Notes under the pieces: model-generated
Told to the model about the DNA's origin: nothing
Database searches by the model: none
What the model saw: only the letters and a program-made list of their open reading frames with translations
DNA from: Actinoplanes ianthinogenes
GTDB taxonomy: Bacteria; Actinomycetota; Actinomycetes; Mycobacteriales; Micromonosporaceae
Reading direction: 5' to 3'
Assembly (NCBI RefSeq): GCF_018324205.1
Contig: NZ_AP023356.1
Span: 3,675,501 to 3,739,500 of the forward strand
DNA: 64,000 nt
In this document: one piece after another, positions 1-8,972 of the stretch
Layout of the letters: the number at the start of each line of letters is the position of its first letter
Numbering within the stretch: position 1 is the first letter of the stretch
Made by a program: the position numbers and the translations under genes

Positions 1-1338
1 GATGACGCGGGCCGCGCCGTCGCGCACGGCCACCACCGGCGGCCGAGGAACGTGGTTGTAGTTGCTGGCCATGCTCCGGCAATAGGCGCCGGTGCCCGGC
101 ACCGCAACAAGATCTCCGGGCTGCACGTCGCTGGGCAGGAATTCATCCTTCACGACGATGTCCCCGGACTCACAATGTTTTCCCACAACGCGGGCGAGCA
201 TCGGCTCGGCGTCGGAGCGCCGATTCGCCAGCGTCGCCGAGTAGGACGCGTCGTAGAGAGCGGTCCGGATGTTGTCGCTCATCCCGCCGTCCACACTCAC
301 GTACGTCCGGATCCCGTCCACGTCCTTGACCGTGCCCACCTCGTACAGGGTGAAGACGGACGGCCCGACGATCGCCCGGCCCGGCTCGATGGACAGATGC
401 GGCACTCGCAGCGCGGCCAGCTCGCACTCCGACTCGACGATCTTGTTGATCCGCTTGGCCAGGTCGCCCGGCGTGGACGGGTCGTCCTGAGTCGTGTACG
501 CGATGCCGAACCCACCACCCAGGTCGAGCTCCGGCAGCTCCACCCCGCGCGCGTCCCGGATCTGCGCCTGCAGCTCCAGGATCCGCCGGGCGGCCACCTC
601 GAACCCGCTGGTGTCGAAGATCTGCGAGCCGATGTGCGAGTGCAGCCCGCGCAGGTCGAGCACGCCCTCGTCGAGGATCTGCGCGCAGGCCGCGAACGCC
701 GCCCCGCCGGCCAGCGAGAACCCGAACTTCTGGTCCTCGTGCGCGGTCGCGATGAACTCGTGGGTGTGCGCCTCGACGCCGACCGTGACCCGGACCAGCA
801 CGCCCGGGCGCTTGCTCAGCTCCCGGGACAGCTCGGTCAGCCGGGCGATCTCGTGGAACGAGTCGACGATGATCCGGCCCACCCCGGCGTCCAGCGCCCG
901 GCGCAGCTCGGAGACCGACTTGTTGTTGCCGTGGAAGCCGATCCGCTCGGGCGGGAACCCGGCCGCCAGGGCGACCGCCAGCTCGCCGCCGGAGCACACG
1001 TCGAGGAACAGCCCCTCCTCGTCGACCACCCGGACCACGGCCTTGCACAGGAACGACTTGCCGGCGTAGTAGACGTCCGCCTCGGCGAACGCGGACGCGA
1101 AGTCGCGGCAGCGGGCCCGCAGGTCCTCCTCGTCGAGGAAGTAGGCGGGCGTGCCGTAGTCGGCCGCCAGGTCGGCCACGTCCACGCCGCCGACCCGCAA
1201 GGATCCGGACTCGTCGCGGGTCACGGTCCGCGGCCAGAGTTGCGGCACCAGGGCGTTGACGTCCTCCGGGGTACGCAACCAGGCCGGCCCGCGGTTGCCG
1301 AGGTCGCCGTGCAGCGCCCCGGCCTCGTGTGCGCGCAT
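1..1338 (-). CDS. lysA: Diaminopimelate decarboxylase (3' end cut by window edge)
   Basis: PLP-dependent fold-type III enzyme that decarboxylates meso-diaminopimelate to L-lysine, the last step of lysine synthesis in the cytoplasm. The 446 codons seen include the PLP-lysine motif YYAGKSF (Lys94) and, near the window edge, the family signature GAYCRSMASNYNHVPRPP. Only a short C-terminus should lie outside the window. ATG at 1338 starts 3 bp after the argS stop, so the two genes are one operon; an argS-lysA order, often followed by hom-thrCB, is common in actinobacteria. No stop codon is in the window. Confidence 0.95.
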   Translation of the reverse strand, partial: MRAHEAGALHGDLGNRGPAWLRTPEDVNALVPQLWPRTVTRDESGSLRVGGVDVADLAADYGTPAYFLDEEDLRARCRDFASAFAEADVYYAGKSFLCKAVVRVVDEEGLFLDVCSGGELAVALAAGFPPERIGFHGNNKSVSELRRALDAGVGRIIVDSFHEIARLTELSRELSKRPGVLVRVTVGVEAHTHEFIATAHEDQKFGFSLAGGAAFAACAQILDEGVLDLRGLHSHIGSQIFDTSGFEVAARRILELQAQIRDARGVELPELDLGGGFGIAYTTQDDPSTPGDLAKRINKIVESECELAALRVPHLSIEPGRAIVGPSVFTLYEVGTVKDVDGIRTYVSVDGGMSDNIRTALYDASYSATLANRRSDAEPMLARVVGKHCESGDIVVKDEFLPSDVQPGDLVAVPGTGAYCRSMASNYNHVPRPPVVAVRDGAARVI

Positions 1339-1341
1339 GCC

Positions 1342-3003
1342 CTACATCCTCTCCGGCGCGGAGACCCCGAGCAGGCCCAAACCGTTCGCGATCACCGTAC
1401 GGGTGGCCTCGGCCAGCCAGAGCCGGGCCAGGTTCACGGCCTCGACCGGCTCCTCCGGTTTCGGCACGACCTGGCAGGCGTCGTAGAACCGGTGCCAGTC
1501 GGTGGCGACCCGCTCCTCCAGGTACACCGCGATCCGGTGCGGCTCGCGCAGCTCGGCGGCGGTGGCGACCACGGCCGGGAACTGGCCGAGCGTCTTGAGC
1601 AGGTTGGCCTCGCGCTCGTGGGAGAGCAGCGCCGGGTCGTACGTCTCTCCCTTGGCGATCCCCCGCTCGGCGGCGACGCGCAGGATCGAGGAGATCCGGG
1701 CGTGCGCGTACTGGACGTAGAAGACCGGGTTGTCGCTGGAGTGCTTGGTGATCTCCTCGATGTCCAGGGTCAGCATCGAGTCGGTGGAGGACCGGGCCAG
1801 CGAGTACCGCGCGGCGTCCGCGCCGACCGCCTCGAGCAGCTCGTCCAGCGTGATGATGTTGCCGGCCCGCTTCGACAGCCGCACCGGCTGCCCGGCCCGG
1901 ACCAGGTTGACCAGCTGACCGATCAGGATCTCGATGTTCTTCTCGGGATCGTCCCCGGCGCACGCGGCGATCGCCTTGAGCCGGCCGATGTAGCCGTGGT
2001 GGTCGGCGCCGAGCAGGTAGACGCAGCGGTCGAAGCCCCGCTCGCGCTTGTTGATGTAATACGCCGCGTCGGCCGCGAAGTAGGTCTTCTCCCCGCTCGA
2101 CCGGATCAGCACCCGGTCCTTGTCGTCGGTGAAGTCGGTGGTGCGCAGCCAGATCGCGCCACCCTCCTCGAAGATGTGACCCTGTTTGCGCAGCTCGTCG
2201 ATGGCGTGCTCGACCGCGCCGCCCTCGTGCAGGGTCTTCTCCGAGAACCAGACGTCGAAGTGCACCCCGAAGCGCTCGAGGCTGGCCCGGATCTCGGCCA
2301 GCATCAGCGCGTAGCCCCGCGTCCAGAAGACCGGCAGCGCGGTCTCGGCGGGCTGCCCGGCCAATTCTGGATTCTCGCTGAGGATCTGCTGGGCGATCTC
2401 GCCGATGTAGTCGCCGCCGTAGCCGTCCTCCGGGGCCGGCTGACCGTTCGCCGCCGCGTACAGCGACCGGGCGAACCGGTCGACCTGGGCGCCGGCGTCG
2501 TTGATGTAGTACTCACTGGTCACCTCGGCGCCCGCGGCGGACAGCACGCGGCGCAGCGAGTCGCCGACCGCGGCCCACCGGGTGTGCCCCAGGTGGATCG
2601 GGCCGGTCGGGTTCGCCGAGACGAACTCGAGGTTGATCCGCTGACCGGCGAGCTGCTCGTTGTTGCCGTAGGCGGCACCGGCCTCCAGCACCACCCGGGC
2701 GACCGCGCCGGTGACCGCGGCGTCCAGCCGGATGTTCAGGAAGCCCGGCCCGGCGATCTCCACCGCCTTGATCCCCTCGCGGCGGCCCAGCTCCTCGGCG
2801 AGCGCGGCGGCCAGCTCACGTGGCGCCACCCCGACCTTTTTGCCCAGTTGCAGGGCCAGCGTCGAGGCGTAGTCGCCGTGCTCGGGGTTGCGGGGCCGCT
2901 CCACCGCCGTGGTCGCGGGCAGCGCGGCCAGGTCGAGGCCACGCGTCTCGAATACGGCACGAGCAGCTGAGAGAACGGTGTCAGCAAGGTTGGCGGGAGT
3001 CAC
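1342..3003 (-). CDS. argS: Arginyl-tRNA synthetase
   Basis: Charges tRNA-Arg with arginine using ATP (class I synthetase, cytoplasmic). The 553-aa length is normal. The nucleotide-binding HIGH motif appears as HLGH (residues 137-140) after the typical FVSANPTGP lead-in, and a KMSKS-like loop appears as VRLSKRAGN. An N-terminal additional domain (residues 1 to about 110) and a C-terminal DALR anticodon-binding domain are present. First gene of the argS-lysA operon. A tRNA-Arg gene lies 1.6 kb away on the other strand, which is probably coincidence. Confidence 0.97.
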   Translation of the reverse strand: MTPANLADTVLSAARAVFETRGLDLAALPATTAVERPRNPEHGDYASTLALQLGKKVGVAPRELAAALAEELGRREGIKAVEIAGPGFLNIRLDAAVTGAVARVVLEAGAAYGNNEQLAGQRINLEFVSANPTGPIHLGHTRWAAVGDSLRRVLSAAGAEVTSEYYINDAGAQVDRFARSLYAAANGQPAPEDGYGGDYIGEIAQQILSENPELAGQPAETALPVFWTRGYALMLAEIRASLERFGVHFDVWFSEKTLHEGGAVEHAIDELRKQGHIFEEGGAIWLRTTDFTDDKDRVLIRSSGEKTYFAADAAYYINKRERGFDRCVYLLGADHHGYIGRLKAIAACAGDDPEKNIEILIGQLVNLVRAGQPVRLSKRAGNIITLDELLEAVGADAARYSLARSSTDSMLTLDIEEITKHSSDNPVFYVQYAHARISSILRVAAERGIAKGETYDPALLSHEREANLLKTLGQFPAVVATAAELREPHRIAVYLEERVATDWHRFYDACQVVPKPEEPVEAVNLARLWLAEATRTVIANGLGLLGVSAPERM

Positions 3004-3089
3004 TGGGCCATGCTATCGGGGGTAGACTTCAGCGTTCGGCGGCCACCCGAGCCCCGCCCTTCCCCTTTTTGACGAATCGACGAGGCACG

Positions 3090-3899
3090 ATGAGCATGAG
3101 CACGCCGGGGCCCGAACGGGTCCCGTCCACCGTCAAGGTCGGCAAGACCACCGGCCAGGGTAAGCCGCCCGCCGGCAAGTCCACCGGCAACCGGACCGCC
3201 TCCGACCGCCAGGGCGCCAAGGGCGGCAAGAAGGGCCGCAAGCCGGTCACTCCGGTCAAGGTGTCAGGCGGGCGCAACTGGGGCCCGATCGCGGTGGCCG
3301 GCGTCGTCGTCCTGATCGCCGTCGGCATCATCGGTTACGGCGTGTATGCCTCGGTCCAGGGCTCCCGCGAGTGGACCGACAAGATGGCCGACATCTCCGG
3401 CGTGGTCAACTACCGCGCGCAGAAGAACCCGAAGATCGACGACCGGACCCACAAGGACGGCGCGCAGACGTACGTGACCAGTCCGCCGGTCGGTGGCGCG
3501 CACAACCAGTCGTGGCAGAACTGCATGGGCGACGTCTACACCGAGCCGATCGCCAACGAGCACGCGGTGCACAGCCTCGAGCACGGCGCGGTCTGGATCA
3601 CCTACAAGCAGGGCCTCGCCGCCGACCAGGTCGACGTGCTGAAGAAAAAGGTCGAGGGCAAGGACTACATGCTCATGTCGCCCTACGCCGGCCTCGACAA
3701 GAACGTCTCCGTCCAGGTCTGGGGATACCAGCTCAAGACCGACGACGTGAACGACGGCCGGATCGACGACTTCATCTCGGCCGCCCGGGTCAAGGCCTCG
3801 CTGGAGCCCGGCGCGGCCTGCTCCAGCGGCAACACCACCACCGGCCCGATCACCGCCGGCGCCGGCAACGGCACCGGCATGGACCCGGCCGGCAGTTGA
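3090..3899 (+). CDS. DUF3105 membrane-anchored protein
   Basis: 269 aa. A Lys/Gly-rich cytoplasmic N-terminus (1-60) is followed by one transmembrane helix (about 65-86) and an extracytoplasmic DUF3105 domain with the typical PPVGGAHN segment and a His-rich stretch (NEHAVHSLEHGAVW) that could bind metal. The reading frame stays open upstream to 2820, but ATG 3090 is preferred because the upstream part overlaps the argS start and is shadow sequence. The stop overlaps the start of the DUF305 gene (TGATG), implying translational coupling. The molecular function of DUF3105 is not known to me; pairing with DUF305 is frequent in actinobacteria. Confidence 0.88.
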   Translation: MSMSTPGPERVPSTVKVGKTTGQGKPPAGKSTGNRTASDRQGAKGGKKGRKPVTPVKVSGGRNWGPIAVAGVVVLIAVGIIGYGVYASVQGSREWTDKMADISGVVNYRAQKNPKIDDRTHKDGAQTYVTSPPVGGAHNQSWQNCMGDVYTEPIANEHAVHSLEHGAVWITYKQGLAADQVDVLKKKVEGKDYMLMSPYAGLDKNVSVQVWGYQLKTDDVNDGRIDDFISAARVKASLEPGAACSSGNTTTGPITAGAGNGTGMDPAGS

Positions 3900-4552
3900 T
3901 GATTCAGGACGTCACCTCCCCGGACGCCGCTCCGGCGCCCGGGGAGGCGCCGGCCCTGCGGCGCTTCGGCTACGCCGCGGTCGCCCTGCTGCTCGCCGGC
4001 ATCGTGCTCGGCGCCGCGATCGGCCTCGTGATCCCGCACTTCCGGACCCCGGCCGACGACTCGGTCGAAGCCGGCTTCTTCCGCGACATGTCCAGCCATC
4101 ACGCGCAGGCCGTGGAGATGGCGATGATCGCGCACGCCGGCTCGGACACCCCCGCCATCGTCACCCTGTCCGCCGACATCGCCACCACCCAGCAGGCCCA
4201 GATCGGCTACATGCAGGCCTGGCTGCGTGACTGGGATCTCAGCCCGACCAGCGACCAGCAGCCGATGGCCTGGATGCCGGACTCGGCCGGCTCGGTGGTC
4301 AACGGCCTGATGCCCGGCATGGCCACCCCGGAACAGCTCGCCTCCCTGCGCAAAGCCACCGGCAAGGACCTGGACGTCCAGTTCCTCACCCTGATGCGCG
4401 CGCACCACCTCGGCGGCATCCACATGGCCCAGGAGGCGGCGAAACTCTCCGACGACAAGGACGTCGACTGGCTCGCCGACAGCATGGTCACCGCCCAGCA
4501 GGGCGAGATCCAGCTGATCGACGACCTGCTCAAGCAGGCCCAGGCCGGCTGA
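3899..4552 (+). CDS. DUF305 family protein (possible metal-binding)
   Basis: 217 aa. One membrane-spanning helix near the N-terminus (about 24-46) anchors an exported ferritin-like helical DUF305 domain. Two similar helices each carry His/Met motifs, MSSHHAQAVEMA (residues 64-75) and MRAHHLGGIHMAQEA near the C-terminus, an internal duplication typical of the family. Cyanobacterial CopM, a periplasmic copper-binding protein, belongs to DUF305, so copper binding is a reasonable inference but untested here. Translationally coupled to the upstream DUF3105 gene, suggesting the two proteins act together outside the membrane. Confidence 0.9.
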   Translation: MIQDVTSPDAAPAPGEAPALRRFGYAAVALLLAGIVLGAAIGLVIPHFRTPADDSVEAGFFRDMSSHHAQAVEMAMIAHAGSDTPAIVTLSADIATTQQAQIGYMQAWLRDWDLSPTSDQQPMAWMPDSAGSVVNGLMPGMATPEQLASLRKATGKDLDVQFLTLMRAHHLGGIHMAQEAAKLSDDKDVDWLADSMVTAQQGEIQLIDDLLKQAQAG

Positions 4553-4568
4553 CCGCCGACACGGCGGT
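4552..4568 (+). terminator. Short hairpin after the DUF305 gene
   Basis: ACCGCC / GGCGGT stem of 6 bp with a 5-nt loop directly at the stop codon. No U-tract, as usual at this GC content. It lies just before the tRNA promoter region, so a terminator role is plausible but weakly supported. Confidence 0.35.
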
Positions 4569-4617
4569 ACCGATTGGCGGTGGCTTCAGCGAGCCTGCTA
4601 GGCTTCTGAACCACTGG

Positions 4618-4689
4618 GCCCCCGTAGCTCAGGGGATAGAGCGTCGCCCTCCGGAGGCGAAAGCGCAGGTTCGAATCCTGCCGGGGGCA
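4618..4689 (+). tRNA. tRNA-Arg (anticodon CCG)
   Basis: Full cloverleaf. Acceptor GCCCCCG (4618-4624) pairs with CGGGGGC (4682-4688), with discriminator A at 4689. D-stem GCTC/GAGC, anticodon stem TCGCC/GGCGA around loop CTCCGGA (anticodon CCG at 4651-4653), 4-nt variable loop, T-stem GCAGG/CCTGC with loop TTCGAAT. CCA is not encoded. It reads CGG arginine codons, which are common in this genome. A TAGGCT -10-like box sits at 4599-4604. The 3' end and its flank are duplicated 1.2 kb downstream. Confidence 0.97.
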
Positions 4690-4858
4690 CGATTAGCAGG
4701 CGCCGTTTGTCCGCAGAGAGCGCGGACCCGGCGCCATCGTGCTTTCTAGCCTGGGGCCCGAGCCCCAGACCCCACGCCGAGGGACACCCCCGGACCCCCG
4801 TCGCTGTTCACTCGCGGTTTTCCTGGGGCACGGTTGGATCCTGTTTCGGTACGCCGGG
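4676..4858 (+). repeat. Direct repeat copy A, starting in the 3' end of tRNA-Arg
   Basis: About 180 bp that recurs at 5878-6051 with small gaps and substitutions. Shared blocks include CCTGCCGGG-GCACG (the tRNA 3' end), CCGTTTGTCCGC, GGCGCCATC-TGCTTTCTAGCC, GAGCCCCAGACCCCACGCCG and TTTCGGTACG. No coding sequence is credible between 4690 and 5089; the rest of that gap (4859-5089) shows nothing beyond the ribosome binding site of the next gene. A tRNA end repeated at both sides of a segment is the usual footprint of tRNA-targeted site-specific integration, though the repeat is longer than typical att cores. Confidence 0.8.
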
Positions 4859-5089
4859 CAGTCTTCCTTGCGGCTGGTTGCCGGTGCTCATGCTGGCGTG
4901 AGGACTTGGGCGGGCGTGCGTCGTCGGCGGGAGCGTGGTCTAGGTGGCGGGGAACGCGACCTCGAACCGTGCTGTCAGCGGGCTGAGTGGGTTCCGTGTG
5001 CATGGCACCATGGCGACGGGATGCGTCAACCTGAGCGGCCGGGTCCGGAGCCTGGGCAGCCGGGCGTCTGAGCCGTCGAGGAGGCCAGC

Positions 5090-5809
5090 TTGATCGACCT
5101 CATCAGCACGGCTACGTCACAGGACGAGGCGGAGCGGGATGCTGCTGTGGCGGTGCTGCCGGTGGGCAGCTTCGAACAGCACGGCAGGTACCTTCCCTTG
5201 GCCACCGACACGATCGTTGCCGGCATCGTCACAGCGCGGGTGGCCGAGGAGTATCCGGTGATGGCTCTGCCGCCCATCACCATCTCCTGTTCGCATGAGC
5301 ACGCGGGCTGGCGCGGGACGGTCAGTATCAGCGCCCGGACCCTGCACCAGGTTGTCACCGACATAGCCGACTCGCTCGCAGCAAGCGGGATACACCGGCT
5401 GGTGCTGGTCAGCGGGCATGGCGGCAACTATGTGCTGGGCAACATCGCGCAGGAGGCATCCGTTGCGGGACCTCGCATCGCTGTCTTCCCCCGGTCGTCG
5501 GAGTGGGATCGAGCGCGTCGAGACGCCGGTCTGACGACCGGCGGCCACGAGGACATGCACGCCGGCGAGTTGGAGACGTCGATCCTGCTGGCCTACCGCC
5601 CCGACGTTGTCCGGCCTGGCAACGAAGCCGCCGACTGGACCGCGGACGACCGGCCGCACCTGTTGACGCTCGGCATGGCCGAGTACACCGAGTCCGGCGT
5701 CATAGGCCGGCCGTCGCTGGGAACCGCCGAGAAGGGCCGAGACGTCATAGCCAGCTTGGTGCGGTCGTTCGCGCCGGTCTACGAAATCCTGACGAGAACC
5801 GCCAAGTAG
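5090..5809 (+). CDS. Creatininase-family amidohydrolase
   Basis: 239 aa, within the usual family size (230-260). Metal-ligand motifs of the creatininase fold are visible: LPVGSFEQHG near residue 20, a conserved Asp soon after (LATDT), VSGHGGN in the middle and GGHEDMHAGELETS toward the C-terminus. Members hydrolyse creatinine or other cyclic or linear amides; MftE, which trims the mycofactocin precursor, belongs here, but no other mft gene is visible. The start is TTG 5090, chosen for a strong GAGGAGG five bases upstream. It is the only gene between the two copies of the tRNA-end repeat, so it is probably mobile cargo. Substrate unknown. Confidence 0.85.
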   Translation: MIDLISTATSQDEAERDAAVAVLPVGSFEQHGRYLPLATDTIVAGIVTARVAEEYPVMALPPITISCSHEHAGWRGTVSISARTLHQVVTDIADSLAASGIHRLVLVSGHGGNYVLGNIAQEASVAGPRIAVFPRSSEWDRARRDAGLTTGGHEDMHAGELETSILLAYRPDVVRPGNEAADWTADDRPHLLTLGMAEYTESGVIGRPSLGTAEKGRDVIASLVRSFAPVYEILTRTAK

Positions 5810-5877
5810 CGAAAGCCCACGTCCGCAGGAACCCGGACTGCACCAACGGCCGGGTAAGAACTTTCTGCATGATCCGG

Positions 5878-6051
5878 CCCTGCCGGGCGCACGGTTGGCA
5901 GGCCGTTTGTCCGCGGAAAGCGCGGACCGGCGCCATCCTGCTTTCTAGCCGGGTCCGAGCCCCAGACCCCACGCCGGGGACATCCCGGGCCCCGCCGCTT
6001 GTCGCTCACGGTCTCCCGGAGCCGAGTTAGACCCTTCTTTCGGTACGGCGG
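5878..6051 (+). repeat. Direct repeat copy B, with a truncated copy of the tRNA-Arg end
   Basis: Second copy of the 4676-4858 repeat in the same orientation. It begins with CCTGCCGGGCGCACG, differing by one base from the 3' end of tRNA-Arg, and then follows the tRNA flank almost block for block. The rest of the tRNA is absent, so this is not a second tRNA gene. The 310 bp between the creatininase stop and the next gene hold only this repeat and a promoter-like stretch near 6120. Confidence 0.8.
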
Positions 6052-6151
6052 ATGGCTCGCTCGGATGGCACCGGTTCCTCGAAGGTGGCGAAGGAAAGTC
6101 GGCACAGCTGACGGGTAGGTGTGTAGAGTTTCCCTCGTGGGTGGAGAGCAG

Positions 6152-6742
6152 GTGACGGGCGAGGATGTGTTGCGGAGGCTTCCTGCCACGTTTACGTACT
6201 CGGAGGCGCGCGAGGCTGGACTGTCAGAACGGCGGCTGTACAAGCTGAGAGATGACGGGGTCGTCGAGGTTGTCGGCCGCGGCCTCTTTCGCCGCACGGA
6301 CACCAGCGGCCTTATTGACGTCGATCTGTTGGGCATCGCCCGGCGGGCACCTCTGGCAACGTTGTGCCTGACCAGCGCGTTGGCCCGTCACGGGCTGACC
6401 GACGAGATTCCATCGGCGATCGATGTAGCCCTTCCACGAGGCACGTACCGTCCCGCCGTCCAGGCGCCCGTGGCCTGGCACCTCTTCGATGCCGGCACGT
6501 TTGAGATCGGACGAAACACCCTGCCGCTCGACGAGCAGACGTCCATCGGCATCTACGACGTGCCGCGGAGCATCATCGACGCAGCTCGGCTCCGCCATCG
6601 CGAGGGCTCCGAGCTTGTCTACGGCGCTCTGAGGCGTTGGCTGAGCCTGCCCGGTTCGTCGCCGTCGGAGCTGCTTGCGATGGCCAGGCACTTCCCTCTG
6701 TCTGAACGGACGCTGCGCGAGGCAATGGAGATCCTGCTGTGA
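6152..6742 (+). CDS. abiEi: AbiEi-type antitoxin / transcriptional repressor
   Basis: About 196 aa. The N-terminal winged helix (antitoxin_4 type: LPATFTYSEAREAGLSERRL, then LYKLRDDGVVEVVGRGLFRR) is followed by the AbiEi C-terminal region, the standard layout of type IV AbiE antitoxins that repress their own operon and neutralise AbiEii. GTG 6152 is chosen because GGAGAG lies just upstream; GTG 6137 is an alternative, 7 nt after a TAGAGT box, which would make the message leaderless. The gene overlaps abiEii by 4 bp. Base composition is clearly less GC-rich than the core genes. Cognate toxin adjacent, so the call is firm. Confidence 0.88.
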   Translation: MTGEDVLRRLPATFTYSEAREAGLSERRLYKLRDDGVVEVVGRGLFRRTDTSGLIDVDLLGIARRAPLATLCLTSALARHGLTDEIPSAIDVALPRGTYRPAVQAPVAWHLFDAGTFEIGRNTLPLDEQTSIGIYDVPRSIIDAARLRHREGSELVYGALRRWLSLPGSSPSELLAMARHFPLSERTLREAMEILL

Positions 6743-7674
6743 CCGATCGACCCACTCGCACCTCAGTCGCAGGCCGGGCGTATCTGGATCTACAGAATCT
6801 GGCCCGCCGGACCAAGCGGCCGACGGACGAGTTACACCAGATCTATGCGCTGGAGGGCTTCCTCGCACGGCTGGTTGCGTCCACCTATGCCGATCGCCTA
6901 GTCCTCAAAGGCGGCGTGCTGCTAGCAGCGCTTCATGTCCGCCGGCCCACGCGCGACATCGACTTTCAGGGCCAGCACCTCCCCAATGACATTGACCATG
7001 TGCTTGCGATGGTGCAAACGATCGCAAGCACATCGATCGATGACGGTCTTGTCTTGCATGCCGACACCGCCACCGCTGAGACCATCCGTGATCAGGACGA
7101 GTACACCGGGGTGCGAGTCACGCTCACCGGGCAGTTGGCGGCGGCACGCGTGACCTTCCATGTCGACATCAACGTCGGTGATCCGATCTGGCCCGAACCT
7201 CGAACGGTGATGTTGCCGCGCCTGCTGGACGGCAGCATCCGCGTGACCGGCTATCCCCTGGCTATGGTGCACGCCGAAAAGCTGGTCACTGCCATCCAAC
7301 GTGGCACAGCAAACACTCGCTGGCGTGATTTCGTCGACATCTACGCCCTCTCCCGGCGCCACGACATCGACGGTGACGAACTGACTTCGGCAACCCGGCG
7401 GGTAGCCGAGCATCGAGGCGCACGGCTCACATCACTGGAAGAGACGCTAGGAACCTACGCGACCCAATCTCAGAGGCGCTGGGCCATATGGCTTCGCAAG
7501 CAGCGCCTCGCGGACCAGTTTCCCAACGATTTCAGCCTGCTGCTCGGCGAAATCGGAACTTTCGCCGATCCCGTCCTTCTGGGCAACGCGGCCGGCCAGA
7601 CCTGGGACGCGAAACACCTAGCATGGACCCAGACACCGCAACTCGCCGCGCAAAATCCGTCAAGCGAGGAATAG
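6739..7674 (+). CDS. abiEii: AbiEii-type nucleotidyltransferase toxin
   Basis: 311 aa, DUF1814/AbiEii family. The DNA polymerase beta-like nucleotidyltransferase signature is intact: KGG (LVLKGGVLLAAL) followed by RRPTRDIDF, with the D-x-D metal pair. AbiEii toxins of this family add nucleotides to substrates such as tRNA acceptor ends (MenT/AbiEii work) and stop growth; the system blocks phage by abortive infection. GTG start overlaps the abiEi stop (GTGA). Lower GC than the surroundings supports horizontal acquisition together with its partner. Confidence 0.9.
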   Translation: MTDRPTRTSVAGRAYLDLQNLARRTKRPTDELHQIYALEGFLARLVASTYADRLVLKGGVLLAALHVRRPTRDIDFQGQHLPNDIDHVLAMVQTIASTSIDDGLVLHADTATAETIRDQDEYTGVRVTLTGQLAAARVTFHVDINVGDPIWPEPRTVMLPRLLDGSIRVTGYPLAMVHAEKLVTAIQRGTANTRWRDFVDIYALSRRHDIDGDELTSATRRVAEHRGARLTSLEETLGTYATQSQRRWAIWLRKQRLADQFPNDFSLLLGEIGTFADPVLLGNAAGQTWDAKHLAWTQTPQLAAQNPSSEE

Positions 7675-7719
7675 AGCAACATTCTTCGAAATTTCTGGCG
7701 AGTCGGCCGACAGGCTGAA

Positions 7720-8955
7720 TCAGGTGTCTTCTGAGCACAGTCTTGCCAGCGCCCACTTGAGCCCGCTGGAGACATCGGCCTCCGAGGATCTTGTTACTTC
7801 AGCAATCTCGGAAATGGTGAATTGATCGAAGTAGAACAGATAGAGAAGCTCCTGATCCACTCCCGACAGCCGGCGCAACCTTCTGACAAGATTGCTATCG
7901 CCGCCTTCCCGCTCACGAGAGGCAAGGCTCATGTCGATGACATCTTGCATCAACAGGTCCAGATGCTCGGTATACAAGACATCGCTTGCCACGAACGCCT
8001 GCGCGACCTCCCGCACGACCTCCACGGGAACATCGAGATGCTGGGCGACCTCGAACTCACTCGGACTCCGGCCGAAATCCTGAAGGAGAAACTCCTCCGC
8101 CTCTCGGACTGCAAAACCGTAATCACGCAGCGCGGTGCCGACCCCGCTCTGCATCCGTGACCAGATGGCCCCGCGAGCCAACCCTCGGATCCGCGCCTTC
8201 AGGTAACCCGGCAGGAACCCTCGGCGCGGATCATGGTCGCGGACGGCCTGCACCAACCCCAGACCCCAGATCTCCTCAGCCAATTCCGGTCGCCGATATC
8301 GCCAGGCGACGGCCGAGGCAATCCTTTGAGCCATCGGCACACATTCCTCGATTATCGCGTTCTCCATGGACTTTCGGCTCGGATCACCTTTGGCTAAGTC
8401 TTGGAACTCGAAGAACTTGTCGCGAAGCTCTCGCGCCCGCTCGTCCGGCCGTAGCTGCGAGAATGCGGCGATGACATCCCTTTTCGAATAATCGGGCCGG
8501 AGGAAGGTTCGCACAAACCTTCTGATCAACGCCTCGTCAGGCAATACGCCGCGCTCGATTTCCCGCACGCAGTCAATTGTCAGGCCCAGTCTGATCGCAA
8601 ATTGATTCCGCTTCAGCCCAGCCATAACGCGAATGGTGAAGAAGAACTCAGCGAAGTTCCGATGACCACTCGGATCCTTGGCCCCCCTCCACGGATGGCC
8701 CAACCTCGGCGCGACTTGGTCGACAGCAAATCCCGCGTTGGGCGCCTCATCGATGAGATCGAGAACGAAACCCATCGTCGGCACCCGCTTGCCGGCGCGG
8801 TAACGCGAGACAGTGGTGGGGGCATGACCAGTAAGCGCGGACAACTCGGCGGGCCGCATTTGCAACGCATCCAGCACTGCTTCAATGAAGAATCTGCCGG
8901 CCTGCCGTCTCGACATCTTCCGAGGAATCGTCACACACCGATTCTCTTGAGTCAT
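7720..8955 (-). CDS. Two XRE-type HTH regions fused to a sigma-70-family factor
   Basis: 411 aa with an unusual order. HTH-1 about residues 24-65 (AELSALTGHAPTTVSRYRAG), HTH-2 about 101-140 (RNQFAIRLGLTIDCVREIERG), then sigma region 2 about 196-265 (CVPMAQRIASAVAWRY, LAEEIWGLGLVQAVRDHDP), region 3 about 285-320 (GRSPSEFEVAQHLDVP) and region 4 about 358-406 (DQELLYLFYFDQFTISEIAE). Regions 2-4 resemble the SigB/SigF/FliA group, which normally carry no XRE domain. The start at 8955 lies 7 nt after a TAAATT box, suggesting a leaderless message, and a perfect 12-bp palindrome (8973-8984) lies in the same promoter. Low GC and position beside AbiE suggest accessory origin. Promoters served are unknown; anti-sigma control is not evident nearby. 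Confidence 0.82.
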   Translation of the reverse strand: MTQENRCVTIPRKMSRRQAGRFFIEAVLDALQMRPAELSALTGHAPTTVSRYRAGKRVPTMGFVLDLIDEAPNAGFAVDQVAPRLGHPWRGAKDPSGHRNFAEFFFTIRVMAGLKRNQFAIRLGLTIDCVREIERGVLPDEALIRRFVRTFLRPDYSKRDVIAAFSQLRPDERARELRDKFFEFQDLAKGDPSRKSMENAIIEECVPMAQRIASAVAWRYRRPELAEEIWGLGLVQAVRDHDPRRGFLPGYLKARIRGLARGAIWSRMQSGVGTALRDYGFAVREAEEFLLQDFGRSPSEFEVAQHLDVPVEVVREVAQAFVASDVLYTEHLDLLMQDVIDMSLASREREGGDSNLVRRLRRLSGVDQELLYLFYFDQFTISEIAEVTRSSEADVSSGLKWALARLCSEDT

Positions 8956-8972
8956 GTCGGCAAATTTAGTCC

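Noticed and set aside
52..2970. 972-aa open frame on the plus strand across lysA and argS
   Set aside because: Arg/Val/Gly/Gln-rich shadow antisense to two clearly conserved genes; long antisense frames are expected at this GC content.
4707..4901. 64-aa open frame after tRNA-Arg
   Set aside because: Lies in the direct repeat, has no ribosome site, and is not kept in the second copy of the repeat.
5878..5893. Second tRNA gene at the repeat
   Set aside because: Only the last ~14 bases of tRNA-Arg are present; D and anticodon arms are missing.
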